NCBI RefSeq assembly: GCF_027595165.1
Contig: NZ_CP097291.1
Location: 1,116,001-1,180,000, forward strand
From: Providencia sp. PROV188
GTDB lineage: Bacteria > Pseudomonadota > Gammaproteobacteria > Enterobacterales > Enterobacteriaceae
Length of the DNA: 64,000 bases
Direction of reading: 5' to 3'
The notes beneath the pieces are model-generated. The model had not been told where the DNA came from. It was given only the letters and a program-made list of their open reading frames with translations, and made no database searches. A program made the position numbers and the translations under genes. Numbering within the stretch: position 1 is the stretch's first letter; every line of letters begins with the position of its first letter. This document shows, piece after piece, positions 49,930 to 61,053 of this stretch.

Positions 49930-51957
49930 TTATTTAACCTGCATACCTGGTTGTGCGCCATTATCTGGGCTCAGTAGGTAAATGTCTTTACCACCAGGAC
50001 CTGCTGCCATCACCATACCTTCGGAGATACCAAAGCGCATTTTACGTGGAGCAAGGTTTGCCACCATCACGGTTAAACGACCTTCCAAGACTTTTGGATC
50101 TGGATAAGCGCTACGGATACCAGAGAATACTTGGCGAGTTTCACCGCCGATATCTAACTGTAACTTCAGTAGCTTATCTGAGCCTTCAACGAAGTCTGCT
50201 TGTTTGATTAGCGCAATGCGTAAGTCAATTTTAGCGAAATCATCGAATGTGATGGTCTCTTGAATAGGATCATCCGCCAGAGGGCCGGTCAACTGCTTAA
50301 CTGATTGAGCACTTTGTTTGGAGGCTTCTACCATCGCTTCTGCTTTTGCTAATTCAATACGGTTAAATAACGCTTTAAATGGCGCTACGTCGTGGTTCAG
50401 TAATGGCGTGTTGATGGAATCCCACGTTAATTCAACTTTCAGGAACTCTTCCACGCGCTTGGTTAAGCTTGGCAGAATTGGTTTCAAGTAAGTCATTAAT
50501 ACTCGGAATAAGTTGATACCCATCGAGCAGATATCTTGCAGCTCTTGGTCTTTACCTTCTTGTTTCGCAATGACCCAAGGTGCTTTCTCATCCACATAGC
50601 GGTTTGCAATATCCGCTAATGCCATAATTTCACGCACGGCTTTACCGTATTCACGATTAGTGAAATCGTCACCGATCACTTTTGCCGCATCAACAAATTG
50701 TTGGTATAGCGCTGGTTCCGCTAAGTTTGCGGATAATTTTCCAGCAAAACGTTTAGCAATAAAACCTGCGTTACGTGAAGCTAAATTCACCACTTTGTTA
50801 ACGATATCGCTGTTCACACGCTGTACAAAATCTTCTAAATTCAAGTCGATATCGTCGATGCGTGAAGAGAGTTTCGCTGCATAGTAATAACGTAGGCAGT
50901 CAGCATCGAAATGATCTAAATATGCGCGAGCGGTAATAAATGTGCCGCGAGATTTAGACATTTTTGCACCATTAACGGTGACATAACCGTGAACAAACAG
51001 GTTAGTTGGTTTACGGTAGTTGCTGCCTTCTAACATGGCTGGCCAGAATAGGCTGTGGAAATAGACGATATCTTTGCCAATAAAGTGGTAAAGATCCGCT
51101 TTGGAATCTTTGTTCCAAAATTCATCAAAGTTTAAATCGCTGCGTTTGTCGCACAGGTTTTTAAACGAGCCCATATAGCCGATTGGCGCATCCAGCCAAA
51201 CGTAGAAATATTTACCCGGAGCATCTGGAATTTCAAAGCCGAAATACGGGGAATCACGGGTGATATCCCACTGTTGTAAGCCAGATTCAAACCATTCTTG
51301 CATTTTGTTAGCCACTTGCTCTTGCAGTGCGCCAGAGCGAGTCCATGCTTGCAGCATGTCGCTAAATGCAGGTAAATCAAAGAAAAAGTGTTCAGTTTCA
51401 CGGATAACTGGCGTTGCACCTGAAACCACTGAACGTGGGTTAATCAGGTCAGTTGGGCTATAGGTTGCGCTACAGACTTCACAGTTATCGCCGTATTGGT
51501 CTTCCGCTTTACATTTCGGGCAAGTACCTTTGACGAAACGGTCTGGCAGGAACATGCCTTTTTCTGGATCGTAAAGCTGTGAAATGGTTTTGTTTTTAAT
51601 AAAACCATTACTTTTTAATTTGCCGTAAATCAGTTCGGATAACTGTTTGTTCTCTCCGCTATGGGTTGAGTGGTAGTTATCGTAGCTAATCTGGAAGCCT
51701 GCAAAATCGTCCTGATGCTCTTGGTTCATTGCAGCGATCATTTCTTCAGGCGTAATGCATAATTGCTGAGCTTTTAACATGATCGGTGTTCCGTGCGCGT
51801 CGTCAGCACAGATGAAATGAACCTCTTTGCCGCGCATTCGCTGATAACGGACCCAAATATCAGCCTGAATGTGCTCCAGAATATGACCGAGATGGATTGA
51901 ACCGTTAGCATATGGTAACGCACAGGTTACCAGTAATTTATTCGCGACTTGAGACAT
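49930..51957 (-). CDS. metG: Methionyl-tRNA synthetase MetG
   Basis: A 675-residue class I synthetase. The HIGH motif appears as HLGH in [15 protein letters not shown], and KMSKS is in [11 protein letters not shown]. The zinc site is CPKC and CEVC. The C-terminal EMAP/tRNA-binding domain ([20 protein letters not shown]) gives the dimeric E. coli type. It is divergent from mrp (apbC), as in E. coli. Confidence 0.97.
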   Translation of the reverse strand: MSQVANKLLVTCALPYANGSIHLGHILEHIQADIWVRYQRMRGKEVHFICADDAHGTPIMLKAQQLCITPEEMIAAMNQEHQDDFAGFQISYDNYHSTHSGENKQLSELIYGKLKSNGFIKNKTISQLYDPEKGMFLPDRFVKGTCPKCKAEDQYGDNCEVCSATYSPTDLINPRSVVSGATPVIRETEHFFFDLPAFSDMLQAWTRSGALQEQVANKMQEWFESGLQQWDITRDSPYFGFEIPDAPGKYFYVWLDAPIGYMGSFKNLCDKRSDLNFDEFWNKDSKADLYHFIGKDIVYFHSLFWPAMLEGSNYRKPTNLFVHGYVTVNGAKMSKSRGTFITARAYLDHFDADCLRYYYAAKLSSRIDDIDLNLEDFVQRVNSDIVNKVVNLASRNAGFIAKRFAGKLSANLAEPALYQQFVDAAKVIGDDFTNREYGKAVREIMALADIANRYVDEKAPWVIAKQEGKDQELQDICSMGINLFRVLMTYLKPILPSLTKRVEEFLKVELTWDSINTPLLNHDVAPFKALFNRIELAKAEAMVEASKQSAQSVKQLTGPLADDPIQETITFDDFAKIDLRIALIKQADFVEGSDKLLKLQLDIGGETRQVFSGIRSAYPDPKVLEGRLTVMVANLAPRKMRFGISEGMVMAAGPGGKDIYLLSPDNGAQPGMQVK

Positions 51958-52195
51958 AGTAACTTTCTTACTTCCATTATTAATAAAGGGTCTTTGATGT
52001 TAACCGATCAATAAAAATGTCGCTAGGGCAATAAAATATTAATCGGCAATTATTAGGAAAAAACGCTAGGTGGAAACAAATTTTTACTGTTTGTGGTTTT
52101 TCATTCGCTTGGCGGTCACTATTTTTTTCGTTCTCTGCTATCATGCAACGTAGTCAAAAATGTGTAGTTACAAAAAAGAAAATAAAGGAGCCGGG

Positions 52196-53308
52196 ATGAA
52201 CGATAAATCCCCCGAGCAGAACAAACCAGAACTGCTGACTGAACAAGTCTCCACTGTTTTGGCTTCATTTACACACCCAACTCTCAAGCGCAATCTGATT
52301 TCAATCAAAGCATTGCATCGTTGTGCACTGTTGGACAATGTGTTGCATGTCGAATTAGTTATGCCATTTGTCTGGAAAGGCCCATTCCAAACGCTGATCA
52401 GCGAAAAAACGGCTGAATTAAAGCAATTGACTGGTGCTCACGCCGTAGAATGGAAATTACGCCATGATATTACTACTTTGAAACGTGCCAACGATTTACC
52501 GGGCATCAACGGAGTGCGTAATATTCTAGCGGTGAGTTCAGGTAAAGGTGGTGTGGGTAAATCCAGTACTTCCGTGAACTTAGCGTTAGCATTGGCACAA
52601 GAAGGCGCAAAAGTCGGTATCCTCGACGCGGATATCTATGGTCCTTCAATTCCGAATATGCTGGGTACTACATTGGAGCGACCAACGTCTCCAGATGGTC
52701 AGCACATGGCACCAATTATGGCGTATGGCTTAGCCACTAACTCCATTGGTTACTTAGTCACTGACGACAACGCGATGGTATGGCGTGGTCCTATGGCGAG
52801 TAAAGCTTTGATGCAGATGCTGCAAGATACGCTATGGCCAGATCTGGATTATCTTGTTATCGATATGCCACCAGGAACGGGTGATATCCAACTGACGCTA
52901 TCACAAAATATTCCAGTGACAGGCGCAGTGGTTGTGACCACGCCACAAGATATTGCTTTAGTGGATGCAATGAAAGGCATTGTCATGTTCAAAAAAGTGA
53001 ACGTGCCTGTGCTGGGTGTTGTTGAAAATATGAGCGCACATATTTGCAGTAACTGTGGTCATGTGGAGCCTATTTTCGGTACCGGTGGTGCAGAAAAACT
53101 GGCCGAAAAATATAATACCAAACTGCTAGGTCAGGTTCCGCTGCATATTTCATTACGTGAAGATTTAGACCGTGGTCAGCCGACCGTAATGCGCGACCCT
53201 GAAGGCGAGTTCGCCGATATCTATCGCGAAATTGCGTCTAACATCTCTGCATTGATGTATTGGGAAGGGGATAAGATCCCGACGGAAATCTCTTTCCGCG
53301 CCGTGTAA
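52196..53308 (+). CDS. apbC: Iron-sulfur cluster carrier protein ApbC/Mrp
   Basis: A P-loop NTPase of the ParA/Mrp family, 370 residues, that carries 4Fe-4S clusters. It has the deviant Walker A motif SSGKGGVGKSSTSVNLALAL and the cluster-binding CSNCG. The N-terminal MIP18-like domain (residues 15-90) is present. ATG 52196 has AAGGAG 7 bases upstream and fits E. coli; a frame extension to 52160 is unlikely. It is monocistronic with a terminator. Confidence 0.95.
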   Translation: MNDKSPEQNKPELLTEQVSTVLASFTHPTLKRNLISIKALHRCALLDNVLHVELVMPFVWKGPFQTLISEKTAELKQLTGAHAVEWKLRHDITTLKRANDLPGINGVRNILAVSSGKGGVGKSSTSVNLALALAQEGAKVGILDADIYGPSIPNMLGTTLERPTSPDGQHMAPIMAYGLATNSIGYLVTDDNAMVWRGPMASKALMQMLQDTLWPDLDYLVIDMPPGTGDIQLTLSQNIPVTGAVVVTTPQDIALVDAMKGIVMFKKVNVPVLGVVENMSAHICSNCGHVEPIFGTGGAEKLAEKYNTKLLGQVPLHISLREDLDRGQPTVMRDPEGEFADIYREIASNISALMYWEGDKIPTEISFRAV

Positions 53309-53324
53309 TTAAATGGTATCGATA

Positions 53325-53363
53325 AAGGCTATTTGGTCAGTAATGACTAAGTAGCCTTTTTTA
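53325..53363 (+). terminator. Terminator after apbC
   Basis: AAGGCTA (53325-53331) pairs with TAGCCTT (53352-53358), with an inner GGTCA/TGAC stem, and TTTTT follows. Confidence 0.88.
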
Positions 53364-53526
53364 TTGCCATAAAATCCGATTCTTTGATTGTTCTGATTTC
53401 TTCTCAGACTGTTCCTTTATTGTTGTAGGCTGCGTAGAATGTCACATAAATGAATTCCCTGGCCTGAAAATTAACGATATAGAAAATTCAGTCTTTATTC
53501 CGCTGGCGAATGCCTAAAAGGTGATT

Positions 53527-54087
53527 ATGAAATTTTTAATTTTTATTGTCGTATTAGTGCTGATTGTTATTTATTTTTATAACCGCATCGTTGCACTACG
53601 TGAAGCTGTTGTTTCTAGCGAAACGGAGATCTCTGTTCAATTAGATCGCCGCGGTAAAGTATTTGATAGTTTACTGGCGACAGTCAAAAAATATTTAAGC
53701 CATGAAACAGAAGTCTTCACTAAAATTACCGAGCTGAGAAGCCAAGCACAAAATGCGACGGGGGATAAAGCCCGAGAAGCGGAAGATGCACTTTCTAAAA
53801 TGGTCAGTAGTGGTGCTATCAATGTAGCGGTTGAAGCTTATCCAGAGCTAAAATCTGATGCAATCATGGCAAATTTACAAGAAGAGATTGTTTCTTCTGA
53901 AAACAAGCTCTCTTTTGCTAAACGTGGTTATAACCGTTCATTAGAAACGTATAATGCGTACATCGCTTCTATGCCTGCCGCATTAATTGTTGGCATTATT
54001 CCTAGCTTGAAAATCAATAAAGAATATTGGCGTTTAGACGAAGCTGACATCAAAACGGAAGAGTCTCGTCGCATTAACTTTGATTAA
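53527..54087 (+). CDS. LemA family protein
   Basis: A 186-residue protein with one N-terminal membrane segment (FLIFIVVLVLIVIYFYNRI) and a helical LemA domain (RRGKVFDSLLATVKKYLSHE; AEDALSKMVSSGAINVAVEAYPELKSD, given in parts). The C-terminal segment LIVGIIPSL may also touch the membrane. Function is uncertain. LemA genes are often next to HtpX-like proteases, as here (gap 29 bases). ATG 53527 has AAAAGG 5 bases upstream; GTG 53521 overlaps that site. Confidence 0.9.
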   Translation: MKFLIFIVVLVLIVIYFYNRIVALREAVVSSETEISVQLDRRGKVFDSLLATVKKYLSHETEVFTKITELRSQAQNATGDKAREAEDALSKMVSSGAINVAVEAYPELKSDAIMANLQEEIVSSENKLSFAKRGYNRSLETYNAYIASMPAALIVGIIPSLKINKEYWRLDEADIKTEESRRINFD

Positions 54088-54116
54088 ATGGATGTTGCCA
54101 TTGGCAGGGTTTTATT

Positions 54117-55073
54117 ATGGATTTTAGAAACGTTATACGTAAAAACAATATCCGTACTCGGTTAGTTGTACTGAGTTATATTGTGCTGATGTTAGTGATT
54201 GGTTTGCTGGCGGATACTGCAACCCATCCAGATGAGAGAATGGATTTTACCTCGAACCTGATAGCATTTGCGACATTACAACAACTGCCTGTGGCAACTT
54301 TTATTATTCTTGGGCTGACATTTTTAGGTCTACTTTATATTCATTTCTTCGGGCATAAATTGATGCTTGCCGGAATGAATGCGAAGGAAATCACCCAAGA
54401 AGGCGCTTCAACTCCTGAAGAAAGACAGCTATTTAATATTTTAGAAGAATTGAGCTTAAGTGCGACATTACGTTATGTACCGCGTCTGTATATTTTGGAT
54501 ACTGACGAACCAAATGCATTTGCGGCTGGCTGGAATTCTCGTAATGCTTTAGTTGGCGTCACGCGTGGTTTATTACAAACGCTAAATCGCCAAGAAGTTC
54601 AAGCGGTAATGGCCCATGAAGTAGGGCATATTATCCATGGTGATTCTAAATTAACACTGTATGTGGGTATTTTAGCGAATGTTATTTTGACGGTAACGAA
54701 CGTTTTTGCTCAAGTATTTATTCGCTCAGCAGGACGTAGCCGTAATAGTTCAGCGAATAAAGCACAAACTATTTTATTATTGATGAATATCGTGTTGCCA
54801 ATTATTACCAAAGTACTTTATTTTTATTTATCGCGTACCCGTGAGTATATGGCGGATGCGGCAGCGGTGGATCTAACCTCTGATAATCAAGCGATGATAA
54901 GTGCTTTGAAGAAAATTTCAGGGGATCATCAAAAGCATGATTATGATGATGAAAGCACAGGACAGGCATACAGACAGGCGGCATATATCTTTAATAAGGG
55001 GGATTCTGTGTTTTCAACCCATCCTTCTATAGAAAACAGAATCGCGGCCTTAGAAGGGCGTAAACAGTTTTAA
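54117..55073 (+). CDS. M48 family (HtpX-like) membrane metalloprotease
   Basis: A 318-residue inner-membrane zinc protease. The zinc motif is HEVGH (His167, Glu168, His171), and the third ligand Glu lies in TREYMADAAAV. Four hydrophobic segments are seen, two before and two after the active site. It resembles HtpX, but a true htpX is expected elsewhere, so I leave the symbol empty. It follows lemA by 29 bases, and the pair probably acts in membrane protein quality control. Confidence 0.88.
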   Translation: MDFRNVIRKNNIRTRLVVLSYIVLMLVIGLLADTATHPDERMDFTSNLIAFATLQQLPVATFIILGLTFLGLLYIHFFGHKLMLAGMNAKEITQEGASTPEERQLFNILEELSLSATLRYVPRLYILDTDEPNAFAAGWNSRNALVGVTRGLLQTLNRQEVQAVMAHEVGHIIHGDSKLTLYVGILANVILTVTNVFAQVFIRSAGRSRNSSANKAQTILLLMNIVLPIITKVLYFYLSRTREYMADAAAVDLTSDNQAMISALKKISGDHQKHDYDDESTGQAYRQAAYIFNKGDSVFSTHPSIENRIAALEGRKQF

Positions 55074-55243
55074 GCTTAGCGCGAAGCTTACGCTTTGAAG
55101 AATAAAAATTGGGTGCGTTTTTTTATCAGTCTTTGACGAGATAGACTGGTACAGCGCACCATTACACCCTATAATTCCCGCCAACCATAACACTATGATG
55201 TTATGCACTTCATTTCTAAAATTTTTAACCAGGTTACCATTTT

Positions 55244-55888
55244 ATGACTGACATATCGCATCACTGTACCATTGTAGGTATATCGGGCGCTTCTGCATCT
55301 GGCAAAAGCCTAATTGCAAGCACCTTATATCGGGAATTAAGAGAAAAGGTTGGTGATCATAATATCGGTGTTATTCCAGAAGACTGTTACTATAAAGATC
55401 AGACAGATATTCCTATGGAAGAACGACTAAAAGTGAATTATGACCATCCAAATTCAATGGATCACAGTTTGCTTTATGAACACCTCAAAGCACTGAAAAG
55501 TGGTCAAGCCGTCGAAATTCCTCAGTATGACTATGTCGCTCATACTCGCAAACAGCAAACCGTCAGTTTTAAACCAAAAAAGGTCATTATTATTGAAGGT
55601 ATCCTATTATTAACAGACAAGCGTTTACGTGAAGAGATGGATTTCTCTATTTTTGTGGATACGCCGCTGGATATCTGCTTAATGCGCCGTATTAAACGTG
55701 ATGTTAATGAAAGAGGAAGAACATTAGACTCCGTGATTGAACAGTATAATAAAACGGTTCGCCCAATGTTCTTACAATTTATTGAACCATCGAAACAATA
55801 TGCCGATATTATCGTACCTCGTGGCGGTAAAAACCGTGTGGCGATTGATATTTTGAAAGCGAAAATTGGTGAATTCTGTCAGGACTGA
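55244..55888 (+). CDS. udk: Uridine kinase Udk
   Basis: A 214-residue pyrimidine salvage kinase that phosphorylates uridine and cytidine. The P-loop is [11 protein letters not shown], and the family motifs [23 protein letters not shown] and [12 protein letters not shown] are present. It is followed by dcd and asmA, the order of E. coli. A structured 70-base stretch lies between it and the upstream protease gene. Confidence 0.96.
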   Translation: MTDISHHCTIVGISGASASGKSLIASTLYRELREKVGDHNIGVIPEDCYYKDQTDIPMEERLKVNYDHPNSMDHSLLYEHLKALKSGQAVEIPQYDYVAHTRKQQTVSFKPKKVIIIEGILLLTDKRLREEMDFSIFVDTPLDICLMRRIKRDVNERGRTLDSVIEQYNKTVRPMFLQFIEPSKQYADIIVPRGGKNRVAIDILKAKIGEFCQD

Positions 55889-55953
55889 TAGCGTCAAATA
55901 TCACCAGCGATGAGCTGCCATAAATATATAAATAATGAAGGGGGAAAGTGATC

Positions 55954-56535
55954 ATGCGTCTTTGTGACCGCGATATAATTCAGTGGATGGATGAAGGTCG
56001 ACTTGTTATTAGCCCGCGTCCACCGATTGAACGGATCAACGGAGCGACCGCGGATGTTCGTCTTGGAAACCAATTTCGTGTTTTTCGTGGACATACTGCG
56101 GCATTTATTGATCTCAGTGGACCAAAAGATGAAGTCAATGCGGCGCTAGACCGTGTGATGAGCGATGAAATTGTTCTTAAAGATGACGAACCTTTCTTCC
56201 TTCACCCTGGTGAATTGGCACTGGCAGTTACGCTAGAATCCGTCACGCTACCCGATAATTTAGTCGGTTGGTTAGATGGACGTTCTTCACTAGCAAGACT
56301 TGGACTAATGGTTCACGTCACAGCCCACCGGATTGATCCAGGCTGGCGCGGCCAAATTGTGTTAGAGTTTTATAACTCAGGTAAATTACCTTTAGCATTA
56401 CGTCCAGGCATGGTAATTGGTGCACTAAGCTTTGAACCGCTATCAGGCAGTGCAGACAGACCTTATAACAGCCGACAAGATGCAAAATATAAAAACCAAC
56501 AAGGTGCCGTTGGTAGCCGTATTAGCCAAGACTAA
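55954..56535 (+). CDS. dcd: dCTP deaminase Dcd
   Basis: A 193-residue trimeric enzyme that deaminates dCTP to dUTP, the main route to thymidylate in enterobacteria. Motifs are the N-terminal MRLCDRDII, the conserved [14 protein letters not shown] with catalytic Glu in [11 protein letters not shown], and HRIDPGW. ATG 55954 matches E. coli; ATG 55948 is two codons earlier and in frame. It lies 65 bases after udk. Confidence 0.96.
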   Translation: MRLCDRDIIQWMDEGRLVISPRPPIERINGATADVRLGNQFRVFRGHTAAFIDLSGPKDEVNAALDRVMSDEIVLKDDEPFFLHPGELALAVTLESVTLPDNLVGWLDGRSSLARLGLMVHVTAHRIDPGWRGQIVLEFYNSGKLPLALRPGMVIGALSFEPLSGSADRPYNSRQDAKYKNQQGAVGSRISQD

Positions 56536-56545
56536 TACAGCAAGA

Positions 56546-56592
56546 TAGCGAGCGACCTCTTCTATGGAGTTTGAAGAGGTCAGCAATCGCTA
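56546..56592 (+). repeat. Long hairpin between dcd and asmA
   Basis: GACCTCTTC (56554-56562) pairs with GAAGAGGTC (56573-56581), and an outer stem TAGCGA (56546-56551) pairs with TCGCTA (56587-56592). No T-run follows, so it is not a typical terminator; RNA processing or differential stability is possible. Confidence 0.6.
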
Positions 56593-56647
56593 GCGTCAAG
56601 GAGTGACTGGCGAAAGGTGTGACAAATAAAGTAAAAGAGAGGGATGC

Positions 56648-58510
56648 ATGAAACGGTTTTTAACGACGCTGATTATTTTACTTGTAGTGGTAGTGGCGGG
56701 GCTAACAGCTTTAGTGATGTTAGTGAACCCGAATGATTTTAGAGGCTACCTCGTTCAACAAGTTGAGAAAAAAAGTGGTTACCAACTTGATTTCAAAGGT
56801 GATATGCGTTGGCATGTATGGCCAACACTGAGCATCATTACTGGTCCAGTCTCAGTCACAGCACCTAACGCCAGCCAGCCTATTTTAAGTGCTGAAAATA
56901 TGCGCTTAGATGTGGATTTATGGCCACTAATTTCCCATCGACTGTCTGTTGAGCAAATTGTCATTGATGGGGCGGTAATTCGCAAAACACCTGAGAGTGA
57001 ACCGATTACGACGGTTAACACTCCTGTTGCCCCTGGCGGTAGCCAAGCACCTTCCGATACAACAGATAAAAGCAAATGGTTACTCGATATCAGTAAAATT
57101 GATATCACCAACAGCTTAGTTATCTGGCAAACATCAAAAGATGAATACAACCTACGCAATATTAATCTGTCACTGAAAAAAAGTGATGATAAACAAGTTG
57201 CGATGAAATTCAGCGGTAATTTAAATAAGAACCAACAAGAATTTAATTTTGATATTAAATCAGATATCGATTTATCTAAATTATCTCAGCAGGTAAGTGG
57301 AAAAATCACGCAGTTTGATTATCAACTTAGTGGTGTTGATTTACCAGAAAATGGTATTAGCGGAAAATTCACCTCAGATTTTCTGTATACAAAAGCCAAT
57401 TCAGGGGCGATTAGTCTTGAGAATCTTGCCATTCAGGCAAATGACAGCCAATTAGTAGGGACAATCAATGTCAATTTAACCGATATTCCTGATGTAACGG
57501 TGAATCTATCCTCGCCTACTTTGAATCTCGATACGTTAATTGGGCAGGCACCAGCTGCGGGTAAATCGAATACAGCCAATGCAGCTTCTGAAAATACCGT
57601 CAGTAATAATGAGCGTGTTGGCGTGAAGCCCGTTATTTCGGGTTCCAACATGCAGAAGTATGATTTAACGGGATTGAAAGGATTTACTGCTCAATTTGAT
57701 GTCTCGATGGACACATTGATTTATCGCGGCATGTCGATGACCGGGGTAAAAATTAAGGGCGATAACCAAACACCACGTTTAACGATTTCTCAGTTAGAGG
57801 GTAATGCGTTTGGTGGACAATTTTCACTACCTGTGACCATTAACTACAACGCTATCCCTGCTCAGGTTTCAGCAAAACCTGTATTTAATAATATTAATCT
57901 TACTCCGGTATTAAAGGCATTTAGTATGCCTGAAAAACTGAGCGGAATTATTTCATTAAATGCTTCGTTATCAGGTACTGGCTACGATGATTATGCGGTT
58001 AAAAATCAGTGGCAAGGACCGGTTAATTTTGAACTGCGCAGTGCTAAATTGGCGGATTTAAACATTCCGCAATTGATCCAACAATCGGTGTCCCGTTTCA
58101 CTAATAAAATCAATATGCCAACAGATACCAACAGCTTCACAGAAGTGGATTTATTCACTGTGTCGGGATATCTCAATAAAGGCAATATGAATATTTCCTC
58201 CCTTAAAGCAACGTCTTCACTGCTGAATATTACAGGGCAAGGGCGCGTGAATATTCCAAAAGAAACCATCGATGTTAATTTAGGCGTAAATATTCTTGGC
58301 GGATGGGCAGGGGACTCTCGTTTGGTTCAGCAGTTGCGTAGTATGAATATTCCACTACGTATTTACGGCGGTTGGAATAACTTACAGTACCAATTAGATG
58401 TGGAAAAATTACTGCGTAATGAGCTACGAACTCAAGCGAAAGAAGCTATTGGTAGCTTCTTGAAAAAAGAAGAAAATAAAGGGCTAAATGATTTATTAAA
58501 CGCGCTTTAA
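56648..58510 (+). CDS. asmA: AsmA family outer-membrane assembly/lipid-transport protein
   Basis: A 620-residue protein with an N-terminal membrane anchor (TTLIILLVVVVAGLTALVMLV) and a large periplasmic domain of AsmA type, start motif NPNDFRGYLVQQVEKKSGYQ. AsmA-like proteins are thought to form lipid-carrying bridges between inner and outer membranes. The C-terminal DVNLGVNILGGWAGDSRLVQQL block is conserved. Located after dcd as in E. coli, with its own terminator. Confidence 0.94.
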   Translation: MKRFLTTLIILLVVVVAGLTALVMLVNPNDFRGYLVQQVEKKSGYQLDFKGDMRWHVWPTLSIITGPVSVTAPNASQPILSAENMRLDVDLWPLISHRLSVEQIVIDGAVIRKTPESEPITTVNTPVAPGGSQAPSDTTDKSKWLLDISKIDITNSLVIWQTSKDEYNLRNINLSLKKSDDKQVAMKFSGNLNKNQQEFNFDIKSDIDLSKLSQQVSGKITQFDYQLSGVDLPENGISGKFTSDFLYTKANSGAISLENLAIQANDSQLVGTINVNLTDIPDVTVNLSSPTLNLDTLIGQAPAAGKSNTANAASENTVSNNERVGVKPVISGSNMQKYDLTGLKGFTAQFDVSMDTLIYRGMSMTGVKIKGDNQTPRLTISQLEGNAFGGQFSLPVTINYNAIPAQVSAKPVFNNINLTPVLKAFSMPEKLSGIISLNASLSGTGYDDYAVKNQWQGPVNFELRSAKLADLNIPQLIQQSVSRFTNKINMPTDTNSFTEVDLFTVSGYLNKGNMNISSLKATSSLLNITGQGRVNIPKETIDVNLGVNILGGWAGDSRLVQQLRSMNIPLRIYGGWNNLQYQLDVEKLLRNELRTQAKEAIGSFLKKEENKGLNDLLNAL

Positions 58511-58521
58511 CATATTATAAG

Positions 58522-58557
58522 ACCGTCTTTTGTTATAAAACGAAGACGGTTTTTATT
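58522..58557 (+). terminator. Terminator after asmA
   Basis: ACCGTCTT (58522-58529) pairs with AAGACGGT (58543-58550), then TTTTATTT. Confidence 0.9.
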
Positions 58558-58577
58558 TAGTTATTATACAGTCTTAG

Positions 58578-59255
58578 TTATCCATAACCGTTTTCTGCGT
58601 AGTCCTGTTTTCTTCTCTCCTTTGCAGCATTTTTTTCAGAGAGATCATAATAACCTCTTTGCTGCTCTGTTTTTTTATCCTGTTGTTCTTCCACTAACAG
58701 CTCTTTAGAACTAGGTTTAGAATCTTGGAGTTTCGCCATTTCATTTTTTAGGTAATTAATTGAACCATTTTTTGATTTAAATGCTTTATCTAATGATTCC
58801 AGATCTATTTTTTTAGATTTATGGTGTTTATAACTTGAACTATCCAGCTTATTCTTAAGTTCTGTTATTTTTTCACCTAACTTATTTATTTGACTATTCA
58901 CATCACTGAAAATAGTAGAGTCACTTGTAATTACATGTTGTGTAGAAATAGTTTCTCCAACAATGAAAATCGCTCTTATTGATGAAATGAGAGAGTTCAC
59001 TTCATTATGAAGCTGTTTTATATCTTTCAGATGAACGGTTTTTTGATCCGTGGTGATTATTCTCACATGTTTAGCTTTTTTAGGGGAAGATGCATCACTG
59101 ATAGAGTTCGCCGTTTTCAAAATAGGTTTAGGCATAGAAGTAGAATCATTATTTACACTTTTAGCTGAGCGTGAAAATTCAGTTGTCTTGCCTTGCTGAT
59201 CAGTCACACTCATACGGCGAAGTTGGACTGGTTGGGTATTATTAATTGTAGTCAT
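58578..59255 (-). CDS. Orphan hydrophilic coiled-coil protein, possible secreted effector
   Basis: A 225-residue protein that I do not recognise. It has no signal peptide or membrane segment, is rich in Ser, Lys, Gln and Thr, and has a central and C-terminal helical, probably coiled-coil part (SQINKLGEKITELKNKLDSS). The N-terminus MTTINNTQPVQLRRMS is polar and Ser/Thr-rich, the kind of start seen in type III secretion substrates, but that signal is not diagnostic. It is AT-rich, lies between asmA and yegH (adjacent in E. coli) and is therefore an insertion. No partner gene is beside it. Confidence 0.65.
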   Translation of the reverse strand: MTTINNTQPVQLRRMSVTDQQGKTTEFSRSAKSVNNDSTSMPKPILKTANSISDASSPKKAKHVRIITTDQKTVHLKDIKQLHNEVNSLISSIRAIFIVGETISTQHVITSDSTIFSDVNSQINKLGEKITELKNKLDSSSYKHHKSKKIDLESLDKAFKSKNGSINYLKNEMAKLQDSKPSSKELLVEEQQDKKTEQQRGYYDLSEKNAAKERRKQDYAENGYG

Positions 59256-59469
59256 AGGTAGAGTCTCATTAAAGATTGATTATTAAACGATTTGAATTAT
59301 TCAATACGCAAATAATTAATTCTTTAAAAAAACGCTACTACTTTTTAGTAATGGTTATACGGCAGTCATTTCCTCGACAAAAAAATACCGGCTCAATATT
59401 AAGATAAAAGCCGGTATTTAGATTGTATTAATCGTGACTTGTCTTAATCACACATTGCATTAACTAAGA

Positions 59470-61053
59470 TTAGTCATCCACATAATCGTAGCCATCACCT
59501 ACTGGTGCTGGTGGTGTAATCAAAACTTTATTCACGCGATGGCTATTCACCTCAAGGGGCTGGAAAATACAGCCATTGATTTCGACTTGCTCGCCCACTT
59601 CTGGAACGCGTTGTAAATGCTCCATTAAAAGACCCGCGATGGTTTCATACTCGCGCTTATCATCCAGCTCCATTGGGATATACATAATTAAATCTTCCAG
59701 TGGCATAAAGCCATTGGCAATCCATGTACCATCGTCCAATTTTTGAATGTCATGGCGGGAGTCATTTTCTTCATCGCCAACGGGTAAATTACCTGCGATA
59801 GTTTCCATCACGTCGGTTAATGTCACGATACCTTCGACTGAGCCGAATTCATCGACTACAAATGCAAAGTGGGTATGTGCTTTACGGAACTGTTCTAACG
59901 CTTTTAACAGTGATAAACCTTCAGGGAAAATAAGTGGCTGAGTAACCAGCGCACGTAAATTCAGTTGTTCACCACTAAGTTGCTGTTTGACTAAATCCAG
60001 CACATAAACCACGCCAATCGGGTCATCGCCGATACTTTCATCGACAACAACAAAACGTGAGTGTGGATTTTTTTCCATCAGTTCAATCAGTTCTGCAGAC
60101 GATTTGTTAATATCCAAATAATCGACGTCGTGGCGGGACGTCATAATACTTTCGACGTTACGTTGCGCCATACCCAATACACGAGCAATCATTAAGCGCT
60201 CTTGTGGGTCAAACACAGATTGATTATCGGAGATTAAATCAGAGGTTCTTGCGTCTAATTCACCACGTTCAGTTTTACCACTTAAAATACGTAAGACAGC
60301 TTCTGCGGTACGTTCACGCAGAGGACGGCTACCTTTTAAGAATTTACGGCGGTTAAACTGCGCAAACTGGTTGAGCATCTCTATCATGATAGAGAAACCA
60401 ATCGCTGCATACAGATAACCTTTTGGAATGGCGTAACCAAAACCTTCAGCCACAAGGCTGAAACCAATCATCAGTAAGAAGCTTAAGCACAAAATGACGA
60501 TGGTTGGGTGCGCATTAACGAAGCTGGTCAGTGGTTTACTTGCCCAGATCATTAACATCATGGCGATAGTCACCGCTGCAACCATAACGCCGATATGGTC
60601 AACCATACCGACCGCAGTGATCACGGAGTCCAATGAGAACACCGCATCCAATACGATAATTTGCGCGACAACCGCCCAGAAATTGGAGGTTTTACGTTGG
60701 TTATTGGTATGTTCGTCCTTTCCTTCTAACCGCTCGTTTAGCTCCATGGTGGCTTTAAACAAGAGGAATATCCCCCCGATAAGCATTATCAGGTCTCTGG
60801 CACTAAATGGATGCTCAAATAGAGTTAGAATAGGTTGGGTCAGCGTGATCAACCATGAAAGGCTGAATAACAGAATGATACGCATTACCAGGGCACACGT
60901 TAACCCTGTGATACGAGCTCTATCACGCAGTTTAGCTGGGAGTTTATCGGCCAGAATGGCGATAAAAACGAGGTTATCAATACCAAGAACGATTTCAAGA
61001 ACGATTAGGGTAGCTAAACCCGCCCAAATCGAAGGATCTGCGATCCATTCCAT
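59470..61053 (-). CDS. yegH: TerC-like membrane protein with CBS and CorC domains, YegH
   Basis: A 527-residue protein, the same length as E. coli YegH. Residues 1-235 are a TerC-type membrane domain ([46 protein letters not shown] written in parts). A CBS pair follows near 300-430 ([32 protein letters not shown]), and the CorC/HlyC C-terminal domain ends the protein. Relatives are implicated in metal ion transport. Here it faces asmA with the orphan gene in between. Confidence 0.93.
   Translation of the reverse strand: MEWIADPSIWAGLATLIVLEIVLGIDNLVFIAILADKLPAKLRDRARITGLTCALVMRIILLFSLSWLITLTQPILTLFEHPFSARDLIMLIGGIFLLFKATMELNERLEGKDEHTNNQRKTSNFWAVVAQIIVLDAVFSLDSVITAVGMVDHIGVMVAAVTIAMMLMIWASKPLTSFVNAHPTIVILCLSFLLMIGFSLVAEGFGYAIPKGYLYAAIGFSIMIEMLNQFAQFNRRKFLKGSRPLRERTAEAVLRILSGKTERGELDARTSDLISDNQSVFDPQERLMIARVLGMAQRNVESIMTSRHDVDYLDINKSSAELIELMEKNPHSRFVVVDESIGDDPIGVVYVLDLVKQQLSGEQLNLRALVTQPLIFPEGLSLLKALEQFRKAHTHFAFVVDEFGSVEGIVTLTDVMETIAGNLPVGDEENDSRHDIQKLDDGTWIANGFMPLEDLIMYIPMELDDKREYETIAGLLMEHLQRVPEVGEQVEINGCIFQPLEVNSHRVNKVLITPPAPVGDGYDYVDD

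Noticed and set aside
55075..55165. Inverted repeats between the M48 protease gene and udk as a terminator
   Set aside because: Stems such as ATCAGTCT/AGACTGGT and GGTGCG/CGCACC exist, but the T-run lies before rather than after the stem, so I cannot assign a terminator confidently.
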